A stretch of 64,000 nt of DNA from positions 4,739,501 through 4,803,500 of the forward strand of contig JAKSXM010000288.1 of the NCBI GenBank assembly GCA_022575985.1, written 5' to 3'. Below the pieces are notes generated by a model. That model searched no databases. It had not been told where the DNA came from and saw nothing but the letters and a program-made list of their open reading frames with translations. Positions 24,961-38,580 of this stretch are shown here, one piece after another. This DNA is from Anagrus nilaparvatae. Lineage: Eukaryota; Arthropoda; Insecta; Hymenoptera; Mymaridae. Every line of letters starts with the position of its first letter. Position 1 is the first letter of the stretch. The translations under genes and the position numbers were made by a program.

Positions 24961-27900
24961 AGTTTTTTAGATATCTTAATATTCATTTTTCATACTAATT
25001 CTTGAAAGTTTTCAACATTCTTCCTTTAGGTTCCTTAGCTTAGATTATACAGTTTATTTGCATCTTTTGCATATTCTAAATTTTTCAGATTTTTTAAGTT
25101 CCTTAAAAATTTTTCCATTTTTCTTGGTATATTTTAGTATTTTACTACTAAACAAAAATATTTCATAAAATATATAAAAATTTTTTAAATTATATTCAAT
25201 CTTCTAAATTTGTCTAAATCATAGATCTAAATCACACAACTAATAAATTAAATCACAAGAATATTTAAAATTGAAAATCACTTAAAAAACAATAAAACAA
25301 ACAGTAAATACATTAAAATTATGAATCACCTGAGGATGAAAATTAACATAAACAAACCATAAATCCATAAATGAATTATTACGTTTAGCATCAGTAAATA
25401 TCTCGAGTGCATGAAAATTATTAGGTACAACTCAATTGCCTTTAAAATTTCAGTATTTTTTATTTATCTTCACTTGTTTTTTAGCGAATTAAAGATTTAA
25501 ATTATTTAGGAATTCTCGATTTCAAAAAAATATCAGATACTTTAGAATTCTAATTCAAGCAAACTGGAACTATGAATTCGAATAGTTTTGCAATAGTTTA
25601 AATTCCATGAAATATTCAACTATTTAACACTCGTAAATCGATCATTCAGATAATAATTAATGCTTATCCTACATATAAACGAATTTTTTTCCCTAATTTT
25701 CAGAGTCAAAAAATATAAAAACCGACTTTAATAATAATAAATTTTCCCTAGAATTTATTAAGATACCATAACCTTTTTTCACTCTTCAATTTATATCCAT
25801 AAAAATACCCAAGGGATAGACTTTTTATCGTGTTTCGAATACGTAAAAAATGTAGGTTTTTTAAAGATAAAAAAAAAGTAGAACATTCTAAAAAAAAAAA
25901 AAATAAAACTTGACCTAACCTACAAGACCTAGTCTTATCATCATCATCATCTTGTACAACTCGAAATGTATAAAAGAACGAATAAAAAAAGACATAGCAC
26001 GTAAAGAATTATAAAATGAACAATATGCAAGTGAAATAAATAAAAGGAAATAGAAAATTGTTCTAGTTTTCCAAATGACTTATCACTATTAAAAAAGAAA
26101 AAGAAGACACATATTAAATAATAAAAGAACTTCTAAATTGCCTTTTGCGTAATTTCATTCTTTAATATACGTACTTTCCTCTCTCTCTCTCTTTTTTTTA
26201 TTCACTTTTTTTTATAATGGATTATACATGAGAAGCGAGCAAAACGTTTCATCCGCCTGTTAGTATAATCGTTTGCAATAGCCTGAAGCGGGGTAGTAAA
26301 ATAAAAAAAAGAGAAACCACCTTTATAAAAATTATGGTTTATGTTATAAGGGAGAATTTTTACTGATGATAAAATAAAAGAGAAAAAAATTTAAGAAAAA
26401 ATTTTATTAAAACGCTAAAATTCTTTCCTGATGCTGCCTCATATACACAAAAATTTTTTAGTTAAAAGAAACTTTAAAGCGTATAAAATATCAGAAAAAG
26501 TTTTCTTCTAAAAAAAATCCTCCCGATTATATTATATGCAAGAAGAGAGAAACATGGATATAAAAGGGGTAATGGCGCTTGCGCTTTTCATTTGGCCTCA
26601 TTTTTTTTTTCCTTTATTTATCAGGCATGTTTGTATTTAAAAAAAAAAGCTTAACTTGTCTTTTACAGAACCAATTTTTAAATATTTTTTAGTATAAAGA
26701 GAAAAAATAATGGACTTTTTTTTTACTTCGTGTCCAAGGGACTTTTGTTTTATGATACGCGCTTTATAACCTGGACGACGCCAATTATTGATCTAAAAAA
26801 AAGAGTCTCGACGAACGTTATTACTTTCAGTGTAGTTTTATCTAAAAAAGATGATTATGACAAGTTTTTCGATTTAGTTTTATTCTAATTTATTTAAAGA
26901 GTTTTTAATAACAAAATAAATTACCTTTGAATTTCATAAAACTTGACATAGAAAAACCAATTAAATAAATGAGATTGATTTTTTTTTTCTCTCTATGATA
27001 TTTTTTATTTAAACTCTTCTCTTTTATTTCATTTAAAAAAATATAAACAACCCTTACGTAAAGAAGCTAAAGGGACCGATAATCCTCCCAAGAGATTTTT
27101 TTCCTCTCTCAACTGTGTTTACTTAGTTTGTATGTTAAAAATTACGTCATTAACCTCATTTTTTACTTTTCTTTTTTTTTCTCTTGCGTATTAAAATTTG
27201 CAATAATAACAAGAATTTTAGAGTAAAAAATAATGTTTTATTTAATGAAAAAAATTTGTTTTTAGAGAGTAAATAGGCTGGAATAATTAATGTTTTAATT
27301 TAAAGGAAATTTTTTTGTCTATTGAGAATTTTTGAATTAATTGTTGGCTGTTTCATAGCCTAGATTTAAACAAATTTTTTTAATTCCTGGGGGGTAGAGT
27401 AAATCATTGAAAATTTATGAGTCTAAAGTAATGCCAAATTGAGTTTATGGGACCAATTTTTTGAATTTAAATACACAATTATTTAAAAAACTATTAATTA
27501 TTAGACTACTTCACTTGGATTTTTTAAAAATTTGCTTGAATTTTAAGTTAAATAACGAAATTATCTTATTTGTTAGTTAATTTAAATGTACATAATTTCT
27601 TTAACCAAAAAAGTTACAAAAGAATAAAATAATCAAGAATAATTGAATCCCATAAATTTAAATATAATTTAAAAAATTTTATCAGTAGTAAAAAAAATTT
27701 TTTTCAAAAAAACATAAATTTAAAATTTGAAAAGACTTTCACAGAAGAATTAATCATCATAATTTAAATATTTACTATTCCTTTCATAAAAAATATCTCT
27801 TAATCGATATTTACCCACAAAAACCCAAGTATTTACTTAAATATTCAAAGAGAAATTAATCATTTGTCACTTTAAAAAAAAGCCACCCAAATTGTAAACA

Positions 27901-29321
27901 AACGTCAATCACAGATTTTTTTTTGCATCTAAAAAAATGAAGTTAATTTAATAATAACAATAATAATATGAACTTGTCATAAAGTTTCTATTTTATACGA
28001 AAACTTGAAAGTTTATAAAGTTTACTAATATGTTTCATTGTTTTCTATAATACAAAGATAAAGAGTGAGAGAGAGAGAAATGGAGAAACTACTGGTTTAT
28101 TCAGTACTGCAATATAAAGTCCAAAAGTACCTAATACACTTTGACATTGTAACAAATAAAGGAAATCATTTGGATATTATTATAAATTTATGATTTACTT
28201 AGTTTTACTTGTATTTGTAAACAGTTTAATGTAATTTTAGATAAATAAATTTTGCTTTTCTATTCTTTTATTTCTTAATTAATTTAATGCTACTTTTTTT
28301 TTTAGTAATATCTGACATTTTACAACTGAATTTTTCTCTTGATTGGCATTTTTACAGGGATTGTTTTTAAGTTTTCAGAGTACATGTAAATTTAACCAGA
28401 ATGAATTTTTAATTTTAATTAAATATTGATAATTTTTTTTATCATACAGTAACAGAATTAAAATAGAATAAATTGTTTTTTAAAAAAAGGATTTTTTAAT
28501 TGTCAACTAGGTAAAAAATAGGTTTGTTAATATGAAATTTTAATTTTTTTTTTTTCATATTAATACAAAAGTAAAAAAATTTTATGCTTGATTGACACAA
28601 ACATATAAAAATATTGACAATTTAAATTACTTTTTTATTTTTAACTGTGGTCTGTGGATAGTAATTTATTGATATTTTTTGTATATTTCTAAAATTAAGC
28701 AGGCCATCGAATTGTTATTTATAATTATAATTTTTAATAATTTCTTGAAAGCTACCCTAAAAAAATAGCAGGGAGTATCAAACAATGTGCACTTCGGATG
28801 TACATTTTGGGTGCTTGAGGCTAATTTTTTTATGAGTAACGTTTGGAAACCGATACACAGCTGCTGTGTACCTTAAAATAACAGGAAAAGACATTTTTTG
28901 TTTTGTTAATGGGCTTTTTTTAGTTTTTTAAATTAAATTCTGCCCAAGGGAAATTTCTATTTTTTTTTGTACATTAGTAATTTTAATTGCAAAGAATGTA
29001 TTTTTTACCCAGAAAGTTTCATTAAATTTTTAATGGTCACAAGTATAGAAGTATTCTGTAAAAAACTACAAATATAAATTTTTGAAAACTGCCAGCTTAT
29101 TAGAACCATTTTTTGAAATCATTACATTTGCCCTTGGAAATATAAATGGGAGTATACTTTAAAAAATAATATTTTTGACTCGAGTCGAGTCGTAATGCAC
29201 TATCAATGCAAGAATTTTTTTATCTTCATTTAGTTCTAATTGTCTCCTTAATAAAATTTTAAACCTAAATTAGTTTTTAAAAAAATGTCAAACTAAATTT
29301 CAGTAAAAAATTTTAGTTTCA
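24961..29321. other. Intron, no gene
   Basis: AT-rich with a less AT-rich patch around 26245-26310, short CT runs near 26180, and a 17-base palindrome TACACAGCTGCTGTGTA (28854-28870) containing an E-box. GACTCGAGTCGAGTC at 29177 is a small self-complementary repeat. No exon-like frame. Confidence 0.45.
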
Positions 29322-29917
29322 GAGATGGCTATGGTAAACAGTGTGTGTAAGTATGACTACTGAATCTCAGTTCAAAGATAACTAAGGCCAAAACATGCTC
29401 ACCTTCTGTGGAAAGTCTTTTTAGTCGCGGGGTCTGGAAAAAGTTATGGGTCCATAAAGTTGAATAGTTTTTCGCAAAAAAGAAACTGAAAGTATGACAC
29501 CGCGAATTAGTCTCTAGATTTATAGAGTAGGCCAAAACATGCTCAGTTTATATACAAAATTTTTCGGTATCTCGGGTCTGGAGGAGCATGTCGGGCCATT
29601 GTTTACCCGACGTTTACCCACGCTTTTCGAAATAAGTTTTAAATACACAATAAAATTTAAAAAGCGCGGGTAAACGGCGAGACTTTATGGCCCTCCAGAC
29701 CCGAGATACTGAAAAATTTCAAATTTAAACTAAGCAAGTTTTGGCCGATTCTAAAAATCTGGGCTTTTACGAGGTGTCATACTTGGATTTTTTTTTTCAA
29801 AAACTGGCTACCTTTGTGGACCCATAACTTTTATTCCAGACCCAGTGACCAAAAAAACTAGGATACGTAGGTGAGCATGTTTTAACTTTGACACGCACAG
29901 CTTACCCTAGCCATCTC
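29322..29917. mobile_element. Large foldback element with roughly 270-300-base arms
   Basis: The left arm (29322 to about 29627) and the reverse complement of the right arm (about 29659-29917) align along their length: GAGATGGCTA at both ends, AACATGCTCACC, GGGTCTGGAA, AGTTATGGGTCCA, GTATGACACC, GGCCAAAAC, TATCTCGGGTCTGGAGG and GTTTACCC in the same order. Similarity is roughly 75-80% by eye. No coding capacity; the target duplication is unclear. Confidence 0.8.
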
Positions 29918-30931
29918 CAAAACTTCCAAAAGTGTAGATTTATTCAAAATTAATAGAAACATCCAAGAAAAAAAAAAATACATAAAACTGCAAAAAGAGA
30001 AAATTAAGAAAAGTCCGCAGTCTTAAACATATAAAAAAATATATAAAAATGTACTTTTTTTTTTTTTATTTTAAGAGAGTAGTAATACAGAAATAACAAA
30101 AACAGAGAAAAAAGAAAACTTCTACTTCAATTCCGGTTGGCGCGATCTCACGGGAAATCTCAAAGGAGATGATTTCGGGAATTGCTAGGAAAAAAAAACT
30201 TATTTTTTTCTCTTTTACTCTAGTAAATAAAATAAAGAAAACATGATTTTTTTTCATATATACTTTATTTATATTTAATTCAAGCTTAAAAGAAAGTAAT
30301 AAATAAGTTAATTTTTTTAGAATCGAAATTTCTTCTTATTTCTTTGCAAAAAAAAAAAAAAACTTCCTGACATTAATTTAAATTTCAGTACATAGTCTGT
30401 ATAAAAAATGTTTCTATCTCACTCGCTCTTTTATACATAAAATAATATAACTGCTGAACTTTTACGCGGTTTTCTTCTTCTTATACTTTTTTATTATTAT
30501 CTTTTATTCAGCATACGCGCGCCTATTGGATTTTCCTTTGCCGCGTTTTTCCTCTCGTATAACGTGAACATAACCTTTATTACTTCTCAATTTTCTTTCT
30601 CTATTTCTCTTTATACATAAGAATATTTTATATATCTTCTTTTTTATCTTATAAAAAAAAAAGCCAATATAAATTTATGACTCACTTCACTAGATAATTT
30701 ATATATACTTTTTGAGATTACTAAAACTTTATTTGATATTATATATTTTTCGTTAGGTAGTACAGACTAGCGACATACTGAGAGAACTAATTATATTTTT
30801 ATACTTGAATGACAGATTCAATTAAAAAAAGGAGTTCTGTAGAGGGAAAATTGTTGTAGGTTCGCTTTTTTTGCGGAATGGAAAATTTAAATTAATTATT
30901 TATTTGATAAGATATCTGTATTAGATTTGTT

Positions 30932-31424
30932 GATTTTTATGGGGTTATCAGGAATATGGGAGACTGGTTAGGAGTGGAGAAATTTGATTTGTTTGAAGGG
31001 GGTTTTGAGTGGCTTGACTAATTTTTGTAAGGATGTAATTAGATTTGGGTATTCAGGCTTATTATGAACTATAACTTTTCTGCTGTTTTCAAAATTTGGG
31101 TATTCTGCAAGCGGGTTTTTGTTTAGTGTAATTTTCAAGTAATTAGACCCTCCAAAATGAAAATTTTTAGTAAAAATCACAATATTTTTTGCCTTAATCT
31201 CATTACTATTAGGTTCTGTCCCTCCACCCACAAAATTTTCGGCTCCCATAAAAAAAATTTTTTAAATACGTGCCTGAGTAATTTTTAACTAAACCTCAGT
31301 AAAATTTTGAACATTTCAGCTCGTTTTACCTAACTTCTCCAAAACTTGCAAACCCCTTTTTCCACAAATTTTCCATTCCTCCACCCAACAACCAGAAACC
31401 CAACTCTCTGAATAAAAACATCCC
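30932..31424. mobile_element. Imperfect foldback element
   Basis: The left arm from about 30932 (TCAGGAATATGGGAGACTGG, then GGAGTGGAG) matches the reverse complement of the right arm ending near 31424 (TCAGAGAGTTGGGTTTCTGG, then GGGTGGAG) at about 70%. Termini were not fixed. Confidence 0.45.
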
Positions 31425-33301
31425 GACTAACATGCATACAAATATTTATTTTCTCTATAATACTAGCAGAACTAGTTTAAAAGATTTATCAAGAAAAATG
31501 ATTCTTCTCCTGCACATAAAAATAAAATAAAAAGAAAATCAAAATATATCGATAAGAAAAGTATTATAAAAATACATTGTCTATGTTTCAACTACTATAC
31601 ATTTTCTTTAAATCGACAAGTTATACCGGAAATGTGATTTTACAATATAGAAACTCAACCTTTATTTTTTTTTCTCTTTTTTGAATCTGTCTAAAAATAT
31701 CAATATTTTTCTGATTATTTTAGAAGAAATTTTTCTATATTTACATCAAAAATAGAGTAGAGTATTATTTAAAAACAAGAAACTTTTTTTAAAAAATTGA
31801 CATTGCATTAAAAAAAAAAATATTTTATTTTTCTCTCGGTATAAAAGCAAATATAGAGAGAAATGATATCCCGTAGGGTTTTTCGATTTAGTGTCGTTTG
31901 CAAAAAGTAAATTTAAGACACGATTTTTCTTCATAATATATACTCGAAAAAATATTTTTTAAAAATTGACACATACCAAAAAACTTTAATAATCAATGAT
32001 ACTTAATTGGTCAATTGCGTGATACTTAATAATCCATCGACTGATATAAAATTAAAAAATCCAGAAAAATTTTGATAAATGACTTTTTAACAAAAAAAAA
32101 ACCTAATTACAAATATTTTTTTTTAATCGTTAAAATATCTTTTTTTTTTTATTGTCAACATAAAAAACCAGTATATTTGTGTGTGTGACATAAAAATCTT
32201 ATAAAATATATTTAGTACAGCATATAAAACGTGTGTAGGTGTAGATTGATTTATTCGGCGGTATTATTTATATTTTTTTGCGAATGTTGTAGCATCACCG
32301 AGAGTATAAAAGAGGCGCGACAATGTATAAAAGAAAATATATATATGACATGTAATGTATATGAAATATATCATTTTTTTTGAAACAGTATTTGTAAGTA
32401 TAGTTATTATTATATATTAGATATGTCTAATTGTTTTATTGTATATCAAGAAGATTTAAATTAAAGAAAGAAATTTTTATTTTTTTTATCACTGGGATAT
32501 TAAATTGTGTCGCCAAAGCACTTATTGTTTTAACTTGGAGGAAATAAATTGTTTTGATTATAATATGCGTGTGTTTTTATAAGTGGTTTTTTTTAAGAAA
32601 AAGAGAAAATCTGTGTTTGTGTGTGTGTGTGTGACAAGTTTTTATTAGATAATAGTGTAATATTTAAGAAAGATTTTTATTTTTATGATTTATGTTTGTG
32701 TTTATTTTTTTTTTTTTACTTTTTTAAATTGATTTATATCGTACTTTATATTATTTAATTGAATTGTATGGGATTTTGTGTTACTATGTGGCAAATTTAT
32801 GTGTAATTGAAATTAATACTTTTTACTTTGTTGGGTGGTTTATGATATTTTTTTTGAAGGTTTTGGTTTGAATTTAATATAGGGAAAAGCTAATGTTTGG
32901 ATTAAAATTTTTAGTAAAATGGAGTAATATTTTTTTGGCAGTAATGTCGGTTTGAATCACCCAGAAAACTTTCATTAATACCTTATTTTATATTTCTTAA
33001 TCGTAATATAGAGGCAGTATGATTATAAGAAATTTGTTTTTATAAACTGGTCAATTTGTATCGAAGATAGATAAGAGTAAGTGCGTCACCCTTAAAAAAG
33101 AAAACATATAATTAAAGGTAGCGATATTATATCCGTAAATGGTAACGTAAAATAATTATTAGAGTTCAAAGACAATCAATAATAGATTCATATTTTAAAA
33201 TAAATATTTAAATTAATTAATAATAATTTTTAGATTCTACGTCATACTACAATTTGATACCTAAGGCTATCACTTTTACTTCTTTTATACACTTCAGAAC
33301 G

Positions 33302-33320
33302 CATTTCGCTTGCGAGAAAA
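33302..33320 (+). repeat. Hairpin-word copy (CATTTCGCTTGCGAGAAAA)
   Basis: Identical to the core at 3579. The flanks are diverged. Confidence 0.6.
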
Positions 33321-33557
33321 ATTTTAAGACTCGAATATAACATTGCTAATAACTAAATCTCAACTTATTAGTCTTGCGATTGATATCCAAGGTTTCAAAA
33401 ATTTTAGATTTCATAAAAATTACGAATTATATAAATAAATAAAATCTTTTACACAACCCAATTGCTACAAAGCTTAAAAATCCATAAAATTTATATTACA
33501 CAATTTACTGAAATTAAAAAATTAATAAAAAACAAACTTTTTATACATACAAACATT

Positions 33558-33578
33558 ATTTATTTATTTATTTATTTT
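33558..33578. repeat. (TTTA)n microsatellite
   Basis: About five TTTA units. Confidence 0.8.
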
Positions 33579-34420
33579 TTTGTTAAAAACTAAATAACTT
33601 TTTTATACAATAAATTTTTAATTAACTTAAACTTTTTTTTTTTTTTTAATATAATATGCATACTAAAAAATATATACAAAAAAGTTTTCTCTTTAGAATA
33701 TTTTAATATGTTTTATTTGTTTGAAAAACTTGATAACGAATTCATGCGGTCAATTAAGAAAGTTTTACGTCGACGAATATTTTTCTCCTTTTATTTTTAT
33801 TTTTATTTAAAAATATAATTTTATTTATATAATTAAATATTTTTATTATTAACAAAATTACATTTAAATATTTTAAGAATTTTAATTTTAAATTTTTAGT
33901 GAGAATTTTTAGTTGGTTGTTGTTGCACAGTTTTATATTATACAGGTTGGTGTTATATCATGAAAAATTTTTTTGTTTTTTATTTTAATTTATATTTATT
34001 TTAAACAGTTTTATAATTATTTTATCGTGCTAATATTTTTTAGAGCTTTTAACTGAATTTTTATTTAATTTTTTATCATTTTTTTGGTAAAAATTGATTA
34101 TTTCGAAAAGTTCTAAACTTGCTAACTAGTATAAATCTAATAAAGTCTGCGAAATCTTTAGTTATTATTAATTATTAACTTTGCTATAGATTTTAAGAAG
34201 CGATTTACCCGGTACTATATCAAAAAGCTTTAAAGAGCTTCCGGCGAGCTTCAGGAATAGCTTAAGTGAAAAACACGTAAGTATTTTAGGGTGAAAATCT
34301 CTTAACAGGAAAAAACTTCGAAATAATCAAAAATTTTCGCCGAAATTTGACTAAAGCTCACTAATGAATATGCTGAAAAAAATTTACTTGCGGAATTTCG
34401 TTTAACGTTAGCAACATTGT

Positions 34421-34472
34421 GGAATTTTGTTTTTTGCTCAAAAGATTGCAAATGACCTGAAACTTAAAGAAA
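34421..34472 (-). repeat. Dispersed repeat fragment shared with 43276-43327
   Basis: The reverse complement contains AAGTTTCAGGTCATTTGCAA, then TCTTTTGAGCAA. The plus strand at 43276-43327 contains AAGTTTCAAGTCATTTGCAA, then TCGTTCGAGCAA. A weaker relative is at 12312-12352. The full element was not delimited. Confidence 0.55.
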
Positions 34473-34503
34473 GTTGGAATAATTGCGTAACGCTGAACTG
34501 GAA

Positions 34504-34516
34504 GGGGGGGGGGGGG
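34504..34516. repeat. Poly-G run (G13)
   Basis: Thirteen consecutive G, the longest G/C homopolymer noticed in the window. Confidence 0.9.
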
Positions 34517-35384
34517 TGTTATATTAAAAACGCTTTTGTTCATTATGTGAAAATAGGCGCTACTTTGGCGTTTTTTAGGGAGACGTTGTATCCTAAAATT
34601 TGTAAAACAAGCGTTATTGAACATTTCCCTATATCTAGCTAAGTTTTTAAGAACTAAATTTTTTTAAAGTAATAAAAACAAATAATTTCCGATAACCATA
34701 AAAAACAAAGATTAAGCAGCTCACTGCGCATAAAATCCGGAAAACTTAAATAAAAATATTTTAATTTAACAAATTAAATTATTTTAGAAAAAAAAAAAAA
34801 AGGAAAATCTCTACCCTATAAAAAAAAGATAATACCTAAAAAAACAGAGTAAAGTATAAAAATTCTAAGTCATAATTTTTAATTATATTTAATATTTTAA
34901 AAGCTCGTTACTTCTAATTCTCATAATCACCATAATTTTTCTTTTTATTTTAACAGCTTTAAACTTTAACCCTCTTTTTTTTTTATTATTATTATACTCA
35001 ACCATAAACTATATAACCTTATCTCAATATTCAAATAAGTTTTAAAAAAATTTTATTTCCATAAACGTTTATTTATTATAGCTAAAAAAAAAAAGAAAAT
35101 TTTTTACTCGTTTTTTTTTTCAATAATACTATAATTCATGACACGCCTATATGATAATAAAAAAATAAAACCTTCTAGACTTGTTAATTAAAGAAAAAAA
35201 GTTTACTGTTTACGATTTGTTCATATATCCGGAATATTAAAAAAAATAAATATTTAAAAAAAAAAAACAATTTTTTTTTTTTTAATTTACTAACACCTAC
35301 TCTATTTATTATAGTTTCCCACTATCATTATTTTAAATTTTATGACTTTAAAAGATAATATTTTTACACGATATTTATTGCATA

Positions 35385-36390
35385 TTAGGCTGGGCGTGAT
35401 TTTTTTAAAATATTATTTTTTGTGCTAAAAGGGAAACCACTAATTTGCTAAAAATTTGATTTTTTTTTTGAATAAATATTATTGACAGTAAGATTTTGGG
35501 ACTTGAACTGAGATAATAAAAACCGTTCTTAGAAATTTTTGGAAATTAAAGCCTTAGGCATAGAAATCTGACAGTAATTCCAAGAACTTCGCCAGTACTA
35601 AAAAATTATGATACTTTTCTGTTTGCATCATGCACAGTGGCTATATTCAAATTCATTTGCCACAGACATATTTCACTTGCGGTTACTGGAATTCCTTTTG
35701 TGGGTAGCAAAATTTTGTTTTTAATAGTTTATAATGTTATTTTTTTTTTCGTTCCTTTAATTTATTTTCTTATCGAACCGCTGCGTGCTATGCGCATATC
35801 CTAAAAAAGTCCCAAAATTGAAGTTATCATAAGTCCTCGCCTAAGTCCATAAACTTAAAGTACTCTAAGTTACTAAATCAAAATTATTCTAAGAATTCTA
35901 AGTCCCTAGATCCAAATTATTCTAAGTTCCTAAAGTGAATATTTTTTAGTCTTTTTGACCCCCCACTCTTAAATTTGGAGACATTTTAAATTTCCCTATG
36001 AACATGTTCCATATTAAAAATTTTGCCAACCGTAGGCGGAAAAATATGCTAACGGCAAACGGAACAATTCCGACGGCCAAAATAGATTTTTTTCAGTGTT
36101 TTTTGGCCGCCATCAAAAAAAAACTTTTAGGGGTTTTTTAGAGCGCTGTGAAGCCTAAGAGTTTAATATAAAAGTTTTTTTAAAATAATGAATACCTAAA
36201 TTGGATTATTACGAAAAAAAAACCAAAAAACAAAAAAAATTGTATAAATTTTGTTTGCTTAGTGTGATTATTAAAATGATTTTTACAGGCTATTTTTCCG
36301 TAGTTTTGAAAAATAAATCCTGGATTTCTCTGACCACATAGTATGAACTACAAATCAAATTTTTTTCAAATAAAACAACATCAAGACTAA
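35385..36390. mobile_element. TTAG-end family copy B
   Basis: The left end TTAGGCTGGGCGTG after TA (35383-35384) pairs loosely with the reverse complement of the right end, TTAGTCTTGATGTTG, which precedes TA (36391-36392). End match is about 60%, so the pairing of these two ends is tentative. Confidence 0.4.
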
Positions 36391-37090
36391 TATATAAATG
36401 CACGTGCTTTGACGTTTGAAAAAATCAGCTATAATAAATAAAAATCAAATATAAATTTTCATTTATCAAAATAAATGTTTTGCAAACAATTTATTCATTA
36501 AAATGAAAATATATTGAATGACATTTTAAAACCAGCATCAAACAAAACAAAAAAACTCGTAATAATAATAATAATGCTAAAAGAACATTTGTGTAAATAA
36601 GTGTCTTTTCACTCATCATAAATGCACGAAAATTTCTAAGAAATCTTAGCATTTGTATATATATAATTTACATATATAACTAGTAAAATCATGAATGAGA
36701 GTTAGAGTCAGTATTAAAGAAAAAGCTTTAGAAAATTTTTGAGGTTAAGTGCGTAACGTATACGTTTGACATATAAATGTTTGTAAATTTTAGTAAATTG
36801 TTAAATAAATAAACATAAACTGACGTATATATTTATTTATTTTATAGATTAAGAAAATGCATATATGCAGAAATATTAATCTGTACCTACGATATTGACG
36901 AGGTTTAATACTATGCGTTTTAGTAACTCGTTCATTCATATTATATTTCTTAGCAAATATAGGTATACATTTATTATTTTTTCTGTTTATAGTTTTGTGT
37001 ATTTATTCGCTCAAAATAACTTATTTAAAGTTGTTTTATAAAACAGATTTACATATAAATTCTATATAAATTTCATGTATTATTCATATA

Positions 37091-37566
37091 TTAGACTTTG
37101 GTAGAATTTACTTTTTTCATGAGTTTTTGAGCAGAATTGAAATTTATGAAAATGGAAAATTGGTCGTGAATTTTGAAGATTTTGTTTTTTTCTGAATTTG
37201 AATTTTATTAAAAATTTCAAACTTAGAAATTAATTTAATGTGAAAACTTTTGTTGACTCGAAATTCGCCTAAATATTTGGTACTTCAAGAGCACATAGCT
37301 TAGAAATTTAGGTTCCAAAGTACTTTTTTCGTTGGTTGCGAAAATTAGGAGTACTGCTATTCCGAAATATTCAAAAAAATTAAAAAAATCCCAATAAAAG
37401 TTGAAAACAAGATGTCTCCCAATTAAAAATTTTTCACAATTTTTTTATCCCAGCCTATTTCAAACCCATTTTTAGACTTTTTTGGTCCTTTCTAAACATA
37501 TCCCTAAACTACCTAAACACATACCTGCCTAATCTACCCACCACCAAAAAATAATCCAAAGTTTAA
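37091..37566. mobile_element. TTAG-end family copy C
   Basis: TTAGACTTTGG at 37091 and CCAAAGTTTAA ending at 37566 are inverted (10 of 11), flanked by TA on both sides (37089-37090 and 37567-37568). The interior is skewed G/T to A/C with no coding frame. Confidence 0.6.
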
Positions 37567-38580
37567 TATACCTAAAATTTCAATAGTCAAATAAAATTTT
37601 CTGCATAATTTAATCATAAACTTTATAAAAATAAAAGGTTTAAATTAGTATATCATAACATAAACCCAACGCATATTTTAATTAGGTTATGTAATATACA
37701 ATATATAAATATTAACTAATTAAATTTCATTTTTATTATTAAAATATATATAGGAATATATTAAACTATAAAACATGCAGAATATCTCCCTTGCTCGCAT
37801 ATTACATATTATGCGGTTATACAGAGCGCGTACATTCAAATGAGAATATGAGATTCAGTGGCTTTAGGAAAAAAAAAAATTTATTGTGTAGGTATTTGTG
37901 CGAGAAAATTTTGTACATATGTTTCCTATATATATTTTTATGCGTATATTTTTTACATGATATCAGCGTATATGTACACTTTTTATTATTATTATTGTTA
38001 TTATTGTTTTTTTGCATAAATCAAAATGTGTATTTTAGGGTGGCACGTATTTTTGATACGTTTATTTTTCAGACAAAAAGTATACGGGAAATTAGGATAC
38101 ATAGAGTGAAAATTTTGTTCTATTAATGAACTTTTCAAGTAATTTTGTTATCAATTGAATCTCCTTACCCACAGTGATCATAAAAATATCAACATTTTAA
38201 AACAAGCAGTAGCCTAATATACATAAAATAAATAAAAGACACAAAATTTTCACAACATCGTACAACATGTAAATAAAAAATATTTCTTTACGTTAGCAAG
38301 TTATATTTTGTAATATTTATGTACGTAGAAAAATTGGAATTTTTTTTATTAAACAAAAATTACATCGAGTCTTATAAATAAAAAATCATATTAAGCTATA
38401 AAACATATTATATATAATTTTATATAATAATAATAATAATGTAGAGAATAAAAGTTAAGAAAATGTTGAAAAGAATTAAGTAAGTTTTTTTATAACAATG
38501 TATACTGCTTTAATGTCAATAACTTGATCGTATACATAAAATTGCTTAACGTATGTATTATAATTATTATTGCATGTATA

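Larger units (their letters stand above)
31425..35384. other. Intron, no gene; microsatellites and a poly-G run
   Basis: AT-rich. Contains (GT)n at 32619-32633, a hairpin-word copy at 33302, (TTTA)n at 33558-33578, a repeat-related segment at 34421-34472 and G13 at 34504-34516. The remainder is low complexity. Confidence 0.5.

Noticed and set aside
30968..31249. Minus-strand 93-codon frame starting MGAENFVGGGTEPNS
   Set aside because: It falls inside an imperfect foldback element, has no family resemblance and no splice signals.
34361..34642. Overlapping open frames on both strands around the poly-G run
   Set aside because: Open on both strands because of a short stop-poor stretch. The content is not protein-like, and the region matches a dispersed non-coding repeat.
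37502..37540. CCTGCCTAATCTACCC as the right end of the element starting at 37091
   Set aside because: CCAAAGTTTAA ending at 37566 followed by TA is a clearly better inverted match to the left end.
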